DNA of 64,000 bases, from positions 1 to 64,000 of the forward strand of contig JAHZLH010000008.1 of NCBI GenBank assembly GCA_022599915.1, written 5' to 3'. Both the position numbers and the translations under genes were made by a program. The notes under the pieces are model-generated. The model saw only the letters and a list, made by a program, of their open reading frames with translations, was not told the origin of the DNA and searched no databases. The first letter of the stretch is position 1, and every line of letters begins with the position of its first letter. Shown one piece after another: positions 63,196 to 64,000 of this stretch. This stretch comes from Actinomycetes bacterium. Its GTDB lineage: Bacteria; Actinomycetota; Actinomycetes; S36-B12; GCA-2699445.

Positions 63196-63224
63196 TTGCA
63201 ACGATTTCCGTAGCAGATTAGCCT
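63196..63224 (+). promoter_or_regulatory. Predicted promoter of the aldehyde dehydrogenase gene
   Basis: TTGCAA (63196-63201) and TAGCCT (63219-63224) are 17 bases apart, a plausible housekeeping promoter pointing at the dehydrogenase. The leader would be about 95 bases. Confidence 0.5.
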
Positions 63225-63229
63225 AGGCT
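63220..63229. promoter_or_regulatory. Palindrome over the -10 element, candidate Lrp operator
   Basis: AGCCTAGGCT is a perfect 10-base palindrome overlapping the predicted -10. It lies in the 157-base region between the Lrp-family gene and the dehydrogenase gene, where an autoregulatory site is expected. Assignment to that regulator is inference. Confidence 0.4.
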
Positions 63230-63325
63230 GCACGAATATCGTGGACGTATCGCCGGGTTTGCCGCTATGGTCACCCGTCGTAACGCTCATGTGCCGCTGC
63301 TGCGGCCATCGTCCAGGGAGGACCG

Positions 63326-64000
63326 ATGCAAATCTCGAATATTGTTAATGGCCAAGCGACTCCCGCCACCGGCAATGCCTTAGAGCTTGTCGATCCCAGC
63401 ACTGGGCAAACTTTCGCCGAGGCCCCTATTTCCACCGCTACTGACGTCGACCGAGCTGTCAGCGCAGCAAACGAAGCGTTCCCTGGCTGGCGGGACACTG
63501 TCCCCGGTCAGCGACAACTCGCGTTGTTGAAGATCGCCGACCTCGTCGAAAAGCACGCCGATGAACTCGTGGAACTGGAATCACAAAATACCGGCAAACC
63601 GATTCCGGTCACCATGGCGGAAGAAATTCCACCGATGGTGGACCAAATCCGATTCTTCGCCGGCGCAGCGCGAATCCTGGAAGGCCGTGCTGCCGGTGAG
63701 TACATGTCGGGTTTCACCTCCATGATTCGCCGGGAACCGGTTGGCGTGATCGGCCAGGTCACTCCCTGGAACTATCCGCTGATGATGGCGGTCTGGAAGT
63801 TCGCTCCGGCCATCGCCGCCGGCAACACTGTTGTGCTCAAACCCTCGGATACCACCCCGGTCTCCACTGTCCGGTTAGCGCAACTCATCGCGGAAGCCGA
63901 GATCCTGCCACCCGGGGTGTTAAACGTCATCACCGGCGATCGAGACTCCGGGCGGATGTTGGTTAGCCATGCCGGTGTTGACATGGTGGCTATTACAGGT
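63326..64000 (+). CDS. Aldehyde dehydrogenase, gamma-aminobutyraldehyde type (3' end outside window)
   Basis: The first 225 residues of an NAD-dependent aldehyde dehydrogenase; the gene runs off the right edge. Visible landmarks are the N-terminal VNGQATPATGNALELVDPST, RQLALLKIADLVEKHADEL, MVDQIRFFAGAARILEG, the NAD-binding GQVTPWNYPLMMAVWKFAPA and KPSDTTPVSTV. The pattern fits actinobacterial gamma-aminobutyraldehyde dehydrogenases (PatD-like), which follow putrescine aminotransferase. Catalytic Glu and Cys lie beyond the window. The ATG at 63326 follows GGGAGGA. It is divergent from the Lrp-aminotransferase operon. Confidence 0.92.
   Translation, partial: MQISNIVNGQATPATGNALELVDPSTGQTFAEAPISTATDVDRAVSAANEAFPGWRDTVPGQRQLALLKIADLVEKHADELVELESQNTGKPIPVTMAEEIPPMVDQIRFFAGAARILEGRAAGEYMSGFTSMIRREPVGVIGQVTPWNYPLMMAVWKFAPAIAAGNTVVLKPSDTTPVSTVRLAQLIAEAEILPPGVLNVITGDRDSGRMLVSHAGVDMVAITG

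Noticed and set aside
1-64000. CRISPR arrays, insertion sequences, prophage genes, att sites, rRNA or tRNA genes
   Set aside because: I read for repeats with regular spacing, transposase or integrase motifs and tRNA-like arms and found none; the gene content is conserved chromosomal backbone.

Overview
The window is a contiguous piece of chromosome from a high-G+C Gram-positive bacterium of the class Actinomycetia. The evidence is gene content and order: DUF3000, DUF3159, DUF3710, DUF3093, DUF4193, DUF4235, DUF5998 and SepH are actinobacterial families. The order hemQ-hemY-hemE / DUF3000 / RNase D / dxs, and TrmA-like / APC permease / ceoB-ceoC / DUF3159 / OB-fold / hydrolase / DUF3710 / dut / DUF3093 / DUF4193 / suhB, matches what I recall of the Rv2674-Rv2701 region of Mycobacterium tuberculosis. 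The hemE-DUF3000-whiI-like-rnd-fadA-fadB, hemH-sepH and parC...parE stretches resemble Streptomyces. The genus cannot be fixed from this sequence. Start codons are often GTG and genes are tightly packed. I see no mobile element, CRISPR array, rRNA or tRNA.

Layout. 1-2074: the 5' part of a LigD-type polymerase gene, a mechanosensitive channel with an added zinc ribbon, an unknown membrane protein and msrB. 2137-6371 (minus): DMT exporter, then the heme genes chdC (hemQ), cgoX (hemY) and hemE. 6431-12447 (plus): DUF3000, a WhiI-like orphan regulator, RNase D and a fadA-fadB beta-oxidation pair behind a recognisable promoter and operator. 12488-22871 (minus): an EAL/GGDEF protein, dxs, a small unknown gene, aconitase, an RNA methyltransferase and a KimA-like permease. 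23036-29069: two RCK (TrkA/CeoB/CeoC) proteins and the conserved DUF3159-to-DUF4193 block with dut.

29203-38195: a gamma-carbonic-anhydrase-like protein, an inositol phosphatase, ferrochelatase (completing the coproporphyrin-dependent heme route), an MFS transporter, the septation protein SepH, a phosphodiesterase, DUF5998 and a large GNAT/acyl-CoA-synthetase protein acetyltransferase. 38268-47061: topoisomerase IV parC and parE enclose a redox/CO2 set (Apd1/Aim32-like Fe-S protein, TrhA, DCC thiol protein, thioredoxin-like protein, ferredoxin-NADP reductase, beta-carbonic anhydrase). 47324-57654: small zinc protein, DUF456, amidase, a fused ABC exporter, an acyltransferase, a fasciclin-SigK-RskA cell-surface stress module and a CPA1 antiporter with a UBP zinc finger. 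57767-64000: cupin, lipoprotein, HPt-REC-GGDEF protein, flavin-binding protein and a putrescine/GABA-type catabolic locus (Lrp regulator, class III aminotransferase, aldehyde dehydrogenase running off the end).

Most of the window is conserved housekeeping sequence. The points most worth a second look are the translationally coupled thioredoxin-like/FNR/beta-CA trio, the RCK pair lying opposite a KimA-like permease with no TrkH in view, the antiporter-UBP fusion, the fasciclin-sigK-rskA unit, the WhiI-like regulator and the operator in front of fadAB.
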